Shown here one piece after another: positions 31,770 through 40,970 of a stretch of 64,000 nt of DNA; the stretch's first letter is position 1, and the number at the start of each line of letters is the position of its first letter. The DNA comes from Tessaracoccus sp. MC1679. Lineage in GTDB: Bacteria; Actinomycetota; Actinomycetes; Propionibacteriales; Propionibacteriaceae. Under the pieces are notes generated by a model, which saw only the letters and a list, made by a program, of their open reading frames with translations, was not told the DNA's origin and ran no database searches. A program made the position numbers and the translations under genes. The stretch is from contig NZ_JACJGB010000005.1 of the NCBI RefSeq assembly GCF_014164775.1, positions 1-64,000 on the forward strand. The letters run 5' to 3'.

Positions 31770-32564
31770 ATGACGAAACCGGTCACCGTCGCGAAGCCTT
31801 GGCGTCGCCCGCTGCGCAAGGTCAACCATGAGCCCGCTCCCTGGGTCTACCACCTGATCGGGCACCTCGCCCGGTCCGGGGTGCCGATCTTCGCCCGCCA
31901 GACCTGGGCCGGGCAGGAAAACATCCCGCCCACCGGCGGCGTCATCCTCGTGGCCAACCACATCTCCAACTTCGACCCCATCGTGCTGGGCGGGTTCGTG
32001 ATCTGGAGCGGCCGGTGGCCGCGATTCCTGGGCAAGTCGGACATCTGGAAGGTGCCGGTGCTCGGCTGGGTGGCCACCCAGTGCGAGCAGATCCCCGTGC
32101 ATCGCGGCACCTACCGTGCGGGGGACTCGCTCTCCCACGCGGCGAAAGCCCTGGAGAAGGGGCAGGCCGTGGCCATCTACCCCGAGGGCACCATCACGGC
32201 AGACCCGGACGTGTGGCCCATGACCGGCCGACGGGGGGCCGCGCGCCTGGCGCTCTCCTCCGGGGCGCCCGTCGTCCCCATCGCACAGATCGGGGCCAAC
32301 CTGATCCTCGGCCAGAAGAAGCTCGAGTTCCGGCGGATCTTCGGCCGCCGCAAGGACGTGGCCATCATGGCCGGCCCGCCCATCGATCTGAGCCGCTACA
32401 TGGGCATGAAGCCCACCCCGGACGTGCTCGACGCGGTGACCGACGAGATCCTCGACGTACTGACGGACATGGTGGGCAAGCTCCGCGGGGAGGAGCCGCC
32501 CACGGACCGCTTCGACATCAGGGTGGGCAGGCGCGTGCCGAAGAAGCCGCGACCCTCCGAGTAG
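31770..32564 (+). CDS. 1-acyl-sn-glycerol-3-phosphate acyltransferase (PlsC family)
   Basis: 264 residues with the PlsC signature blocks: NHISNFD (the H-x4-D catalytic motif), a GKSDIWKVPVLGWV block, VAIYPEGTITADPDVWPMTG (E-G-T phosphate-binding block) and APVVPIAQIG. It transfers an acyl chain to lysophosphatidic acid or a related acceptor at the inner leaflet of the membrane. The basic C-terminus (VGRRVPKKPRP) suits membrane-surface binding. The start ATG 31770 has a weak CATGAT box six bases upstream and no clear ribosome binding site. It lies 26 bp after the P450 gene and 31 bp before ddl. Confidence 0.88.
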   Translation: MTKPVTVAKPWRRPLRKVNHEPAPWVYHLIGHLARSGVPIFARQTWAGQENIPPTGGVILVANHISNFDPIVLGGFVIWSGRWPRFLGKSDIWKVPVLGWVATQCEQIPVHRGTYRAGDSLSHAAKALEKGQAVAIYPEGTITADPDVWPMTGRRGAARLALSSGAPVVPIAQIGANLILGQKKLEFRRIFGRRKDVAIMAGPPIDLSRYMGMKPTPDVLDAVTDEILDVLTDMVGKLRGEEPPTDRFDIRVGRRVPKKPRPSE

Positions 32565-32595
32565 ACTGCCGCTCGCATCACCCCTAGGAGGACCA

Positions 32596-33711
32596 GTGAG
32601 CGACCGCATCCGCGTGGCGTTGATCTTCGGCGGCCAGTCATCGGAGCACGGCATCTCGTGCCTGACGGCCTCCGGCGTCCTCAAGGCCATCGACCGTAGT
32701 CGCTTCGACGTGGTGGGCGTGGGCATCAGCCGCAACGGCCGGTGGACGCAGGTCCCGCTCGAGGTGATCGCCGGCTACCGGATCGTCGACGGCAAGGTCC
32801 CCGAGGTGGCGGACCCCGAGCACGACGCGGTGTGGATGGTGGGCGAGCACGGCTGCGAGGTGGCCACCCGCTCCGGCGAGAAGCTGGTCGACATCAACGG
32901 GGTGGACGTGGCCTTCGCACTCCTGCACGGCCCCTTCGGCGAGGACGGCACCATCCAGGGCATGTTCGAGCTGATGGGCATCAAGTACGTCGGCAGCGGC
33001 GTCACTGCGTCGGCCGTCGGCATGGACAAGCACTTCATGAAGGTGGCCTTCGAGGCCGCAGGGCTCCCGGTGTGGCCCTACGTGGCCGCGTCGGGCCACC
33101 GCCTCCGGCACGACCGGGCCGCCGTCGTCCGGGAGATCAACGAGAACCTCACCTACCCGCTGTTCGTCAAGCCCGCCCGCGGCGGATCATCGCTGGGCAT
33201 CTCGCGGGTCACCGGCCCGGACCAGCTCGACGCGGCCATCGACGAGGCCCAGCGCTTCGACCCGAAGATCGTGGTGGAGCAGGGCTTCACCGGGGCGCGG
33301 GAGCTCGAGGTCGCGGTGCTGGGAGACCCGGAGGACGCAGAGGGCTGCCGCGCCTCCGGCGTCGGTGAGATCAGGGTCCAGGCGGCCGACGGCTTCTACG
33401 ACTTCGAGGCCAAGTACATCGACGAGAACGGCGCCGCGCTGGACGCCTCCGCGGACATCCCCCCGGAACTCACCGCACGCCTCCAGGCCCTGGCCAAGCG
33501 TGCCTACGCCGCCGTCGACGCCGAGGGCCTCGTCCGCGCGGACTTCTTCGTCACGGATCAGGGCGCGTGGATCAACGAGGTCAACACGATGCCCGGCTTC
33601 ACGCAGATCTCCATGTATCCCACCCTGTGGCAGGAGACGGGCATGACCTATCCCGAGCTGGTGGGTCGCCTGATCGACCTGGCGCTGGCGCGCCCGGTGG
33701 GGCTGCGCTGA
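32596..33711 (+). CDS. ddl: D-alanine--D-alanine ligase
   Basis: 371 residues. It makes D-Ala-D-Ala for peptidoglycan in the cytoplasm with ATP. The N-terminal domain opens VALIFGGQSSEHGISCLTAS (the family HE/EHxxS motif); the ATP-grasp parts include LFVKPARGGSSLGISRV, EQGFTGARELEVAVLG and the metal ligands in DFFVTDQGAWINEVNTMPGF. The region after residue 50 (VIAGYRIVDGKVPEV) is as in actinobacterial Ddl. GTG 32596 follows a perfect AGGAGG ribosome binding site. The thiL start lies one base past its stop, so translation of the two is linked. Confidence 0.95.
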   Translation: MSDRIRVALIFGGQSSEHGISCLTASGVLKAIDRSRFDVVGVGISRNGRWTQVPLEVIAGYRIVDGKVPEVADPEHDAVWMVGEHGCEVATRSGEKLVDINGVDVAFALLHGPFGEDGTIQGMFELMGIKYVGSGVTASAVGMDKHFMKVAFEAAGLPVWPYVAASGHRLRHDRAAVVREINENLTYPLFVKPARGGSSLGISRVTGPDQLDAAIDEAQRFDPKIVVEQGFTGARELEVAVLGDPEDAEGCRASGVGEIRVQAADGFYDFEAKYIDENGAALDASADIPPELTARLQALAKRAYAAVDAEGLVRADFFVTDQGAWINEVNTMPGFTQISMYPTLWQETGMTYPELVGRLIDLALARPVGLR

Positions 33712-33712
33712 C

Positions 33713-34636
33713 GTGGCGGGTGAGTTCGAGCTGATCGAACGGATCACCTCGGGGCTCGTCGTCGGCGACGACGTGGTGCTCTCGGTGGGCGACGACGCCG
33801 CGGTCCTGGACCTGGCCGGCCATGTGGTCGTCACCACCGACATGCTGATCGAGAACGTCCACTTCAAGCGCCAGTGGTCGCCCGCCCGCGCGGTGGGACG
33901 CAAGGCGGTGGCGGTCAACGTCTCCGACGTGGAGGCGATGGGGGCACGGCCCAGCTCCGTGGTGGTGGCGCTGGCCTTTCCCAAGGACCTGGACCAGGAC
34001 TGGGTGGCCGAGTTCGAGGAGGGCGCCAAGGAGGAGTGCGCCAAGGCGGGCGTGAGCCTGGTGGGCGGAGACCTGTCGTCGTCGGCGCACATCGCCATCT
34101 GCGTCACGGCCCTCGGAGACCTCGGTGGCAGGCCTGCCGTGACCAGGGCCGGTGCCCGGGTCGGAGACGTGGTGGCGGTCTGCGGGCGCCTCGGCTGGGC
34201 GGGTGCAGGGCTCGCGGTGCTGCAGCGCGGCTTCGGCTCACCCAAGGAGCTGGTCGCGGAGCAGCTGACCCCCACCGTGCCGTACGGGCAGGGGATCGCG
34301 GCCGCCCTGGCGGGGGCCACCGCGATGCTCGACGTCTCAGACGGACTCCTGGCGGATCTCGGCCACATCGCCGAGGCCAGCCACGTGCTCATCGACGTCG
34401 ACACCTCCTCACTCGCCGTTCCCGAGGCGGTCCAGCGGGTGGCCGCGGCCACAGGCAAGCCCGGGCTGGGCTTCGTGATGGCCGGGGGAGAGGACCACGC
34501 ACTCGCCGCGACATTCCCGCCCGGAGCCCCCCTCCCCGTCGGATGGCGCAGGGTCGGGGTGGTCCGTGAGGGCCGGGGCGTGCTCGTCGACGGCGCCCAC
34601 TTCGACGGCAGCCTCGGCTGGGACCACTTCGCCTGA
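33713..34636 (+). CDS. thiL: Thiamine-monophosphate kinase
   Basis: 307 residues of the PurM/ThiL superfamily. It phosphorylates thiamine phosphate to thiamine diphosphate. Typical motifs are FELIERITSGLVVGDDVVLS with GDDAAVLDL, TTDMLIENVHFKRQWS, KAVAVNVSDVEAMGARPSSV, LVGGDLSSSAHIAICVTALG and a late ATAMLDVSDGLLADLGHIAE, which supply the metal and nucleotide ligands. The GTG start at 33713 lies one base after the ddl stop. The ddl-thiL pairing is common in actinobacteria. Confidence 0.95.
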   Translation: MAGEFELIERITSGLVVGDDVVLSVGDDAAVLDLAGHVVVTTDMLIENVHFKRQWSPARAVGRKAVAVNVSDVEAMGARPSSVVVALAFPKDLDQDWVAEFEEGAKEECAKAGVSLVGGDLSSSAHIAICVTALGDLGGRPAVTRAGARVGDVVAVCGRLGWAGAGLAVLQRGFGSPKELVAEQLTPTVPYGQGIAAALAGATAMLDVSDGLLADLGHIAEASHVLIDVDTSSLAVPEAVQRVAAATGKPGLGFVMAGGEDHALAATFPPGAPLPVGWRRVGVVREGRGVLVDGAHFDGSLGWDHFA

Positions 34637-34692
34637 CCCGCCGGATCCGCCGAACGGCCGGGGCAAATACGGGCCACGCGGCGGGCCTGGGC

Positions 34693-34698
34693 TAGGTT
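34693..34698 (+). promoter_or_regulatory. -10 element TAGGTT, leaderless promoter of ftsK
   Basis: TAGGTT ends seven bases before the ftsK ATG and there is no ribosome binding site in between. In actinobacteria a TANNNT box 6-7 bases before the start codon places the first transcribed base at the start codon. Confidence 0.55.
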
Positions 34699-34705
34699 GG
34701 GACGC

Positions 34706-37219
34706 ATGGCGTCCCGCGGCTCTTCCCCCACGCGGAGCGCCAGCACGAAGTCGAGCTCTTCGACCAGTGCTGCGCGTTCCAGCAAGACAACGGCAACCAA
34801 GAAGCCGGCCTCCCCGTCGAGGTCCGGCTCTTCGTCGCGCCGTCCGGCGCCCGCGAAGGCGGCGCCACCCCAGGGCCCCGGCGGCTTCAGCCGCGCCATG
34901 CGGGCCCTGGCCCGCGGCATCGGCGCCACGTTCCGCGGGCTCGCCGGGGGCGTCGGCTGGATCGCGCGCAGCTTCGGCGGTGCCGCCCAGGACGTGGACC
35001 CCAAGCTCCGCCGCGACGGCTGGGGCCTGTTCCTGCTGGCGCTCGGCATCGTGGTGGCGGCCCGGTTCTGGTTCCTCCTGCCCGGCCCGGTGGGCCAGGG
35101 CCTGGGGGACGGCATCTCGACGGTATTCGGTTCGCTCTCGGTGGTGGTCCCCGCGGTGCTGCTCTACGGCTCGTGGCGGGTGCTGCGCCATCCGCGTGAT
35201 GTGGATGCCGCGCCGCGCACGGGACTCGGCTGGGTCCTCATCACCATCGGCGTCCTCGGGTTGGTGCACATCAACCGTGGGATGCCCCAGCCCAGCGACA
35301 TGACCGCGCTGCGTGAGGCCGGGGGCATCGTCGGCCACGTGGCCTCCAGCCTGCTGGTGGAACTGCTGACCGTCTGGGTCACGGTGCCGATCCTGGTGCT
35401 GGTCACCCTCTTCGGCGTGCTCGTGGTGATCGGGCGCCCGCTGCATGAGCTGGCTGCCGGGGCGAAGGGCCTTGTCAGCGCCCTCGTCGAGACCGACGGC
35501 GACGCCGACGAGTCGCGCCCGAAGCTGAAGCTGGGCGTCGACGTGCCCTACGACACGCCGCTGGTGGCCGATCCCGCCGACGAACCCTCCGAGGAGGCCG
35601 TCTACGACATCGACGACGAGGGCTATCTCCTCCCCGCCGAACCCGAGGTCAGGCCCGCTCCCGGCCGGCCCAAGACCGAGGCGCACCGCGAGCTCGATCC
35701 GCCGCCGCACACGCCCCCGCCGGCCAAGGCCGAGCAGCTGCAGCTCGGCGGAGACATGGTCTACACGCTCCCCGACGACCGGACGCTGGCCACCGGCTCC
35801 AAGCCGAAGTCGCGCACGGAGGCCTCGGACAAGGTGGTCCGCCAGCTCGGGGACGTGCTGCGCGAGTTCGAGATCGACGCGCGCGTCACCGGCTACACCC
35901 GCGGCCCCACCGTCACCCGCTACGAGGTGGAGCTCGGCTCGGCCATCAAGGTCAGCAAGGTCACGGGCCTGGCGGACAACATCGCCTACGCGGTGGGATC
36001 CAACGAGATCCGGATCCTCACCCCCATCCCCGGCAAGTCCGCCATCGGCATCGAGATCCCCAACCTGGACAAGGAGGTGGTCTCGCTCGGCGACGTGCTG
36101 CGCTCCCCGAAGGCGAAGAACGACCACCACCCGCTCACCGTGGCGCTCGGCAAGGACGTCGAGGGTGGCTTCGTGGTGGCCAACATGGCCAAGATGCCGC
36201 ACCTCCTGGTGGCCGGCGCCACCGGCTCCGGCAAGTCCAGCTTCATCAACTCGCTGATCACCTCCATCATGATGCGCGCCACCCCGGACGAGGTTCGCCT
36301 CCTCCTGGTGGACCCGAAGCGGGTGGAGCTCAACCACTACGAGGGCATCCCGCACCTGGTCACGCCCATCATCACCAACCCGAAGAAGGCCGCCGAGGCC
36401 CTCGCCTGGGCAGTGCGCGAGATGGACCTGCGCTACGACGACCTGGCGGCCTTCGGGTTCCGGCACGTCGACGACTTCAACAAGGCCGTGCGCGCCGGGC
36501 AGGTCAAGTTGCCCGAGGGCTCGGAGCGCGTCCTGGCGCCGTACCCCTACCTGCTGATCGTGGTCGACGAGCTCGCCGACCTCATGATGGTGGCGCCGCG
36601 CGATGTGGAGGAGTCCGTGGTGCGCATCACGCAGCTCGCCCGCGCCGCAGGCATCCACCTCGTGCTCGCCACGCAGCGCCCCTCCACGGACGTCGTCACC
36701 GGCCTGATCAAGGCCAACGTGCCCTCCCGGCTGGCCTTCGCCACGTCGTCGATGACCGATTCGCGCGTCATCCTGGACCAGCCCGGGGCCGAGAAGCTCG
36801 TCGGCAAGGGCGACGGGCTCTTCCTGCCGATGGGCGCGGGCAAGCCCGTCCGCGTCCAGGGCGCGTGGGTCAACGAGTCCGAGATCCGGGATGTGGTGTC
36901 CTTCGTCTCCACGCAGCTTCAGCCCAACTACCGCGACGACGTGACGGTCGCGGGCGGGGGCGAGAAGAAGGTGGTCGACGACATCGGCGACGACATGGAC
37001 CTGGTCCTGGACGCCTGCCGCCTCGTCGTGGAGCTCCAGCTGGGGTCCACCTCGATGCTGCAGCGCAAGCTGCGGGTGGGGTTCGCCAAGGCCGGACGGC
37101 TGATGGACATCCTCGAGAGCAGGGGAGTGGTGGGCCCGTCCGAGGGCTCCAAGGCCCGCGACGTGCTGGTCAAGCCCGATGACCTGGACGACGTGCTGGC
37201 CAACCTCGCGGCCGGGTAG
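34706..37219 (+). CDS. ftsK: DNA translocase FtsK
   Basis: 837 residues. After a Ser/Thr/Lys-rich basic N-terminus of about 65 residues come four membrane helices between about residues 105 and 240 (GLFLLALGIVVAARFWFLL, VLLYGSWRVL, GWVLITIGVLGLVHI, VTVPILVLVTLFGVLVVIG). An acidic/Pro linker (residues 250-350) is next, then the RecA-like motor with Walker A GATGSGKSSF and Walker B YLLIVVDELADLM. The C-terminal gamma winged helix (QRKLRVGFAKAGRLMDILES) would read KOPS-like sites. FtsK pumps DNA and resolves chromosome dimers at the septum. The linker is short for the family. Start chosen at ATG 34706, seven bases after TAGGTT. Confidence 0.95.
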   Translation: MASRGSSPTRSASTKSSSSTSAARSSKTTATKKPASPSRSGSSSRRPAPAKAAPPQGPGGFSRAMRALARGIGATFRGLAGGVGWIARSFGGAAQDVDPKLRRDGWGLFLLALGIVVAARFWFLLPGPVGQGLGDGISTVFGSLSVVVPAVLLYGSWRVLRHPRDVDAAPRTGLGWVLITIGVLGLVHINRGMPQPSDMTALREAGGIVGHVASSLLVELLTVWVTVPILVLVTLFGVLVVIGRPLHELAAGAKGLVSALVETDGDADESRPKLKLGVDVPYDTPLVADPADEPSEEAVYDIDDEGYLLPAEPEVRPAPGRPKTEAHRELDPPPHTPPPAKAEQLQLGGDMVYTLPDDRTLATGSKPKSRTEASDKVVRQLGDVLREFEIDARVTGYTRGPTVTRYEVELGSAIKVSKVTGLADNIAYAVGSNEIRILTPIPGKSAIGIEIPNLDKEVVSLGDVLRSPKAKNDHHPLTVALGKDVEGGFVVANMAKMPHLLVAGATGSGKSSFINSLITSIMMRATPDEVRLLLVDPKRVELNHYEGIPHLVTPIITNPKKAAEALAWAVREMDLRYDDLAAFGFRHVDDFNKAVRAGQVKLPEGSERVLAPYPYLLIVVDELADLMMVAPRDVEESVVRITQLARAAGIHLVLATQRPSTDVVTGLIKANVPSRLAFATSSMTDSRVILDQPGAEKLVGKGDGLFLPMGAGKPVRVQGAWVNESEIRDVVSFVSTQLQPNYRDDVTVAGGGEKKVVDDIGDDMDLVLDACRLVVELQLGSTSMLQRKLRVGFAKAGRLMDILESRGVVGPSEGSKARDVLVKPDDLDDVLANLAAG

Positions 37220-37221
37220 CG

Positions 37222-37227
37222 GATAAT
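37222..37227 (+). promoter_or_regulatory. -10-like element GATAAT, leaderless promoter of rimO
   Basis: GATAAT ends exactly six bases before the rimO GTG, just after the ftsK stop, and no ribosome binding site is present. Confidence 0.5.
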
Positions 37228-37233
37228 GGCCCG

Positions 37234-38652
37234 GTGAAGACAGCCACCCACTCCGTCCACATCGCCTCCCTCGGCTGCGCCCGCAACGACGTCGACTCCG
37301 AGGAGCTGGCCGCGCGCCTCGAGGTGGGTGGGTTCCTTCTCGTCGACGACCCGGGCGCCGCGGAGACGGTGGTGGTCAACACGTGCGGCTTCGTCGAGCA
37401 GGCCAAGCAGGACTCCATCAACACCCTCCTGGAGGCCGCGGAGCTGAAGGACGCCGGAACGGTGCGCGCCGTCGTCGCTGTCGGGTGCATGGCCGAGCGG
37501 TACGGCGTCCAGCTCGCCGACGAGCTGCCGGAGGCCGACGCCGTCCTCGGGTTCGACGACTACGCCGACATCGCCGACCGGCTCCGAGGCATCCTCGACG
37601 GCGAGCACCACACCTCGCACGTCCCCCGCGACCGCCGCCTGCTGCTCCCGCTGACGCCGTCGGCCCGTCCCGCCGCGGCTGGAGGTGTCGCGGTGCCGGG
37701 GCACTCCCCGCTGCCCGACGGTGTGGCCCCGGCCTCGGGGCCCCGCACGCTGCGCCGCCGCCTCGCCGGGGGGCCGTCCGCGTCCCTGAAGATCGCCTCC
37801 GGGTGCGACCGTCGATGCGCGTTCTGCGCCATCCCCGCCTTCCGCGGCAGCTACCTGTCGCGCCCCGTCGACGAGATCGAGGCGGAGGCACGCTGGCTCG
37901 TCGAGCAGGGCGTCAAGGAGGTCTTCCTCGTCTCGGAGAACACCTCCTCCTACGGCAAGGACCTCGGGACGGAGCACCGGCTGGAGACGCTACTGTCGCG
38001 GCTGAGCCGGGTGGACGGGCTGGACTGGATCCGGGTGTCGTACCTGCAGCCGGCGGAGATCCGCCCCGGGATGCTGGACGCCATGCTCACCACGGAGAAG
38101 GTGGTGCCCTACTTCGATCTCAGCTTCCAGCACGCCTCACGCTCCGTCCTCCGCGCCATGCGCCGTTTCGGCGATGCGGACAGCTTCCTGGACCTCATCG
38201 GCAGGATCCGGGCGCATGCCCCCGCGGCCGGCATCCGCAGCAACGTCATCGCGGGGTTCCCGGGGGAGACCGAGGCGGACCTCGAGATCCTGAGAGGGTT
38301 CATCGTCGAGGCGAACCTCGACGTCATGGGCGTCTTCGGCTACTCCGACGAGGAGGGCACCGAGGGCGTCGGGCTGCCAGGGCACCTCCCCGAGGACGAG
38401 ATCGAGGCGCGGCGCGCCCACCTGGCCGATCTGGCCCTCGAAGTCTGCGAGGCGCGCGCCGCGGACCGGGTTGGTGAGGATATCGTCGTCCTTGTGGAGA
38501 GCATCGACGATGAGATCGTCGGGCGCGCGATGCACCAGGGCCCTGAGACCGACGGTGTGGTCACGCTCGATCGCGAGGCTTCGGTCGGCGATCTGGTGGC
38601 CGCGCACGTGGTGGATTCGGCCGGAATCGATCTGATCGCGGAGGCGACATGA
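37234..38652 (+). CDS. rimO: Ribosomal protein S12 methylthiotransferase
   Basis: 472 residues. This radical-SAM enzyme adds a methylthio group to an Asp of ribosomal protein S12. The N-terminal UPF0004 domain carries the second cluster's cysteines (SLGCARNDVDSEEL, VVNTCGFVEQAKQDS, VAVGCMAERYG). The radical-SAM motif is CDRRCAFC, followed by AIPAFRGSY, typical of RimO and not MiaB. A C-terminal TRAM domain follows (IVVLVESIDDEIVGRAMHQG). A Pro/Ala-rich insertion of about 40 residues before the radical-SAM motif is an actinobacterial feature. The 3' end overlaps pgsA by 4 bp. Confidence 0.95.
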   Translation: MKTATHSVHIASLGCARNDVDSEELAARLEVGGFLLVDDPGAAETVVVNTCGFVEQAKQDSINTLLEAAELKDAGTVRAVVAVGCMAERYGVQLADELPEADAVLGFDDYADIADRLRGILDGEHHTSHVPRDRRLLLPLTPSARPAAAGGVAVPGHSPLPDGVAPASGPRTLRRRLAGGPSASLKIASGCDRRCAFCAIPAFRGSYLSRPVDEIEAEARWLVEQGVKEVFLVSENTSSYGKDLGTEHRLETLLSRLSRVDGLDWIRVSYLQPAEIRPGMLDAMLTTEKVVPYFDLSFQHASRSVLRAMRRFGDADSFLDLIGRIRAHAPAAGIRSNVIAGFPGETEADLEILRGFIVEANLDVMGVFGYSDEEGTEGVGLPGHLPEDEIEARRAHLADLALEVCEARAADRVGEDIVVLVESIDDEIVGRAMHQGPETDGVVTLDREASVGDLVAAHVVDSAGIDLIAEAT

Positions 38653-39266
38653 GCCAACCCAAGCGGGCCGTCGGGAAACCGAGCAACCTGAACGTCCCCA
38701 ACGTGCTGACGGTGATCCGCATCCTGCTGGTGCCCGTCTACGTGGTGCTCATGTTCATCGCCCCGGATGATCTCGGCTGGCGCCTCGCCGCCACCGCCGT
38801 GTTCGTGGTCGCCATGTTGACGGATCTGGCCGACGGCTACATTGCGCGCCGATACAACCTCGTCACGGACTTCGGCAAGCTCTGGGACCCGGTCGCGGAC
38901 AAGGCGCTGACCGGCGCCGCCTTCGTCTCGTTGTCCATCCTGGACTCCTTTCCCGGCCAGGTGGGCCTGCCGTGGTTCTTCACCATCATCATCCTGGTGC
39001 GCGAGTGGGGCATCACCTGGGTGCGCGCCGCCATCGCCAAGTACGGGATCATGGCCGCGAACAAGGGTGGCAAGGCCAAGACGCTCACCCAGACCCTTGC
39101 GCTGATCGTCTTCAGCGTCGGGCTGCAGTTCCTTCCGAGCGCCGTCCAGTTCATCGCCTGGGCGCTCATGTGGGCCGCGCTGATCCTCACGGTCGTCACA
39201 GGCGCGGACTACCTCCGCCACGCCTGGAACATCCGCAAGCAGGGCAGGGCGGGCCAGGTAGGCTGA
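38649..39266 (+). CDS. pgsA: CDP-diacylglycerol--glycerol-3-phosphate 3-phosphatidyltransferase
   Basis: 205 residues. It makes phosphatidylglycerol phosphate at the inner membrane. The CDP-alcohol phosphotransferase signature D-G-x2-A-R-x8-G-x3-D-x3-D is complete in DGYIARRYNLVTDFGKLWDP with the following VAD. Six membrane helices are predicted, starting with LNVPNVLTVIRILLVPVYVV. The ATG overlaps the rimO stop by 4 bp and cinA follows after 26 bp; rimO-pgsA-cinA is a standard actinobacterial order. A related phosphatidylinositol phosphate synthase cannot be excluded from motifs alone, but gene order supports PgsA. Confidence 0.92.
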   Translation: MSQPKRAVGKPSNLNVPNVLTVIRILLVPVYVVLMFIAPDDLGWRLAATAVFVVAMLTDLADGYIARRYNLVTDFGKLWDPVADKALTGAAFVSLSILDSFPGQVGLPWFFTIIILVREWGITWVRAAIAKYGIMAANKGGKAKTLTQTLALIVFSVGLQFLPSAVQFIAWALMWAALILTVVTGADYLRHAWNIRKQGRAGQVG

Positions 39267-39292
39267 CCGGACGGACGCGACGAGGGGGCCTG

Positions 39293-39772
39293 GTGACCAC
39301 GGCAGAAGATGTGATCAAGAAGATGACCCACCGGTCCGTGACGCTCGCCACCTGCGAGTCGCTCACCGGCGGCGGCATCGGTGCGGCCCTCACCTCGGTG
39401 CCCGGCGCCTCGGTCGTCTACCGCGGCGGCCTCATCACCTACGCCAGAGACCTCAAGGCCCGCCTGGCCGGGGTGGATCCGGAGCTGATCGACTCCGAGG
39501 GGGTCGTCAACGAGCTCACCGCCCTCCAGATGGCGGTGGGCGCCAAAGCACGCTGCGATGCGGACTGGGCCATCGCCACCACGGGCGTGGCCGGTCCCAC
39601 GGAGACAGACGGCGCCAAGGTGGGCACCGTGTGGTTCGCCGTCGTCGGCCCCAGGGTGGGGATGTCGCCGGCTCCCCAGTACACGGAGCTCAGGGTGTTC
39701 GACGGAGACCGTGAGGCCGTGCGTGCCGCCGCGGTCGAGCACGCCTTCGAGATGCTGCTGCGCGTTCTGTAG
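39293..39772 (+). CDS. cinA: CinA-family nicotinamide-nucleotide amidohydrolase domain protein
   Basis: 159 residues, the stand-alone C-terminal CinA domain, as in many actinobacteria; the N-terminal MoaB-like domain of full-length CinA is absent. Motifs: SVTLATCESLTGGGIGAALT, VVYRGGLITYARDLKARLAG, and DWAIATTGVAGPTETDGAKV with the catalytic region. PncC-type enzymes deamidate nicotinamide mononucleotide. The GTG at 39293 is preceded by GAGGGGGCC. The gene lies between pgsA and the ClgR-type regulator. Confidence 0.9.
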   Translation: MTTAEDVIKKMTHRSVTLATCESLTGGGIGAALTSVPGASVVYRGGLITYARDLKARLAGVDPELIDSEGVVNELTALQMAVGAKARCDADWAIATTGVAGPTETDGAKVGTVWFAVVGPRVGMSPAPQYTELRVFDGDREAVRAAAVEHAFEMLLRVL

Positions 39773-39858
39773 ATCCAAACAATCGGGAACAAACCGGCAG
39801 CTGCCGTGGTTTCACCCTCCGAGGACGGGCAGTGAGCCCTCCAGTTGGGTAGGTAGCC

Positions 39859-40134
39859 GTGAAGACGATTCTGATTCGTAAGGTGATGGGTGAGACGCTC
39901 CGGGAAAAGCGGATGTCCACCGGCATGACCCTGCGTGAAGTGTCGCTGGCGAGCATGGTCTCGCTCGGCTACCTTTCGGAGATCGAGCGGGGCCACAAGG
40001 AGGCCTCCAGCGAGGTGCTCTTCGCCATCGCGACCGCTCTGGACCTGTCGCTGTCGGATCTGATGATCGCCATCAGCGGCAAGTTGGCCGCCCTCGAGGC
40101 GCAGCGGATGCGTCGCGTGCCGGTGGCCGCCTGA
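39859..40134 (+). CDS. clgR: ClgR-like helix-turn-helix regulator
   Basis: 91 residues with an XRE-type helix-turn-helix: [20 protein letters not shown] and [20 protein letters not shown], then [16 protein letters not shown]. Size, sequence and the place after cinA match ClgR, the activator of clp protease genes and stress functions in actinobacteria. In many relatives a pspA-like gene follows; here a DeoR-family gene on the opposite strand follows instead. The GTG start has AGGTAG just upstream. The stop codon lies within the stem of a weak hairpin shared with the convergent gene. Confidence 0.85.
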   Translation: MKTILIRKVMGETLREKRMSTGMTLREVSLASMVSLGYLSEIERGHKEASSEVLFAIATALDLSLSDLMIAISGKLAALEAQRMRRVPVAA

Positions 40135-40151
40135 GCAGAGGGCCCGCTCAG
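40131..40151. terminator. Weak convergent hairpin
   Basis: CTGAGC (40131-40136) and GCTCAG (40146-40151) pair across a 9-base loop. The stem includes the stop codons of both convergent genes. It is only 6 bp without a T-run, so terminator activity is uncertain. Confidence 0.3.
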
Positions 40152-40948
40152 TGGCTGGGTGGTCCCTCCACCACGTAGACCTCGACGCCCGCGTCGCGGA
40201 TGCGTTGCAGCTCGTCTTCGGGCGCTCCCGCATCCGTGACGAGGGCGTGGATCTCTGTGATGTCGGCCATCTTGGCCAGGGTCACGTGACCCACCTTCGT
40301 CGAGTCCACCACCACCACCACCCGCTCGGCGCGCTCGATCATCGCGTAGTTGGTGCGCGCCTCGATCTCGTCGTGTGTGGTCAGCCCACCTGAGGCGCTG
40401 ACCCCGTCGACCCCCACCACGGCTGTGCCCACGTTGACCAGCTTCATGGTGGATTCAGCCAGGGAGCCGACCAGCTCCAGTGAGCTCGGACGGAGGACGC
40501 CGCCGGCGATCAGGATCCGGGCCTGGCCCTGCTCGGCGGCCTCGAGGCCGATGCTGATCGAGTTGGTGATGATCGTCAGATCGCTGCGGTGGTGCAGTGC
40601 GCGCAGCACCTCCGCCGTCGTCGTGCCCCCGGTGAGGCCGATGGCGTGCCGTCCCGGAGGGAGGAGCCCGACGACGGTGCGGGCGATGCGGCGCTTGGCG
40701 TCCTGATTGCGCCCATCCCGCAGCCGCACCGGCAGTTCCCTGCCCTTGACCGCCCGCGCGCCGCCGTGCGTGCGCTCCAGCAGTCCCTGTGCGGCGAGGA
40801 GGGCCACGTCGCGGCGGATGGTGGCGGCCGACGCGCCGAGTGTCGAGGCCAGGTCCGACAGAGCCAGCGGCCCGTTCTCGTTGAGCATCGCCAGCAGCGC
40901 CACCATGCGGTCTGAGCGCTTGTGGGAGGTCAGTCCAGGCGCATTCAT
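40148..40948 (-). CDS. DeoR/GlpR-family transcriptional regulator
   Basis: 266 residues. The N-terminal winged helix (RMVALLAMLNENGPLALSDL, TLGASAATIRRDVALLAAQG, ERTHGGA) is the DeoR signature. The C-terminal DeoR sensor domain is of the sugar-phosphate isomerase type (AIGLTGGTTTAEVLRALHHR, LTIITNSISIGLEAAE, VVGVDGVSASGGLTTHDEIE, VVVVDSTKVGHVTLAKMADI). Ligands are usually sugar phosphates. No sugar transport or kinase gene is adjacent, so its targets lie elsewhere. It interrupts the usual clgR-to-recA order. A perfect inverted repeat 22 bases upstream is a probable autoregulatory site. Confidence 0.9.
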   Translation of the reverse strand: MNAPGLTSHKRSDRMVALLAMLNENGPLALSDLASTLGASAATIRRDVALLAAQGLLERTHGGARAVKGRELPVRLRDGRNQDAKRRIARTVVGLLPPGRHAIGLTGGTTTAEVLRALHHRSDLTIITNSISIGLEAAEQGQARILIAGGVLRPSSLELVGSLAESTMKLVNVGTAVVGVDGVSASGGLTTHDEIEARTNYAMIERAERVVVVVDSTKVGHVTLAKMADITEIHALVTDAGAPEDELQRIRDAGVEVYVVEGPPSH

Positions 40949-40970
40949 CCGAGCGGGCTCCTTCGCACCG

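Noticed and set aside
33187-37219. Two very long minus-strand frames (642 and 749 codons) across ddl, thiL and ftsK
   Set aside because: They are antisense to well-recognised housekeeping genes and show no protein motif.
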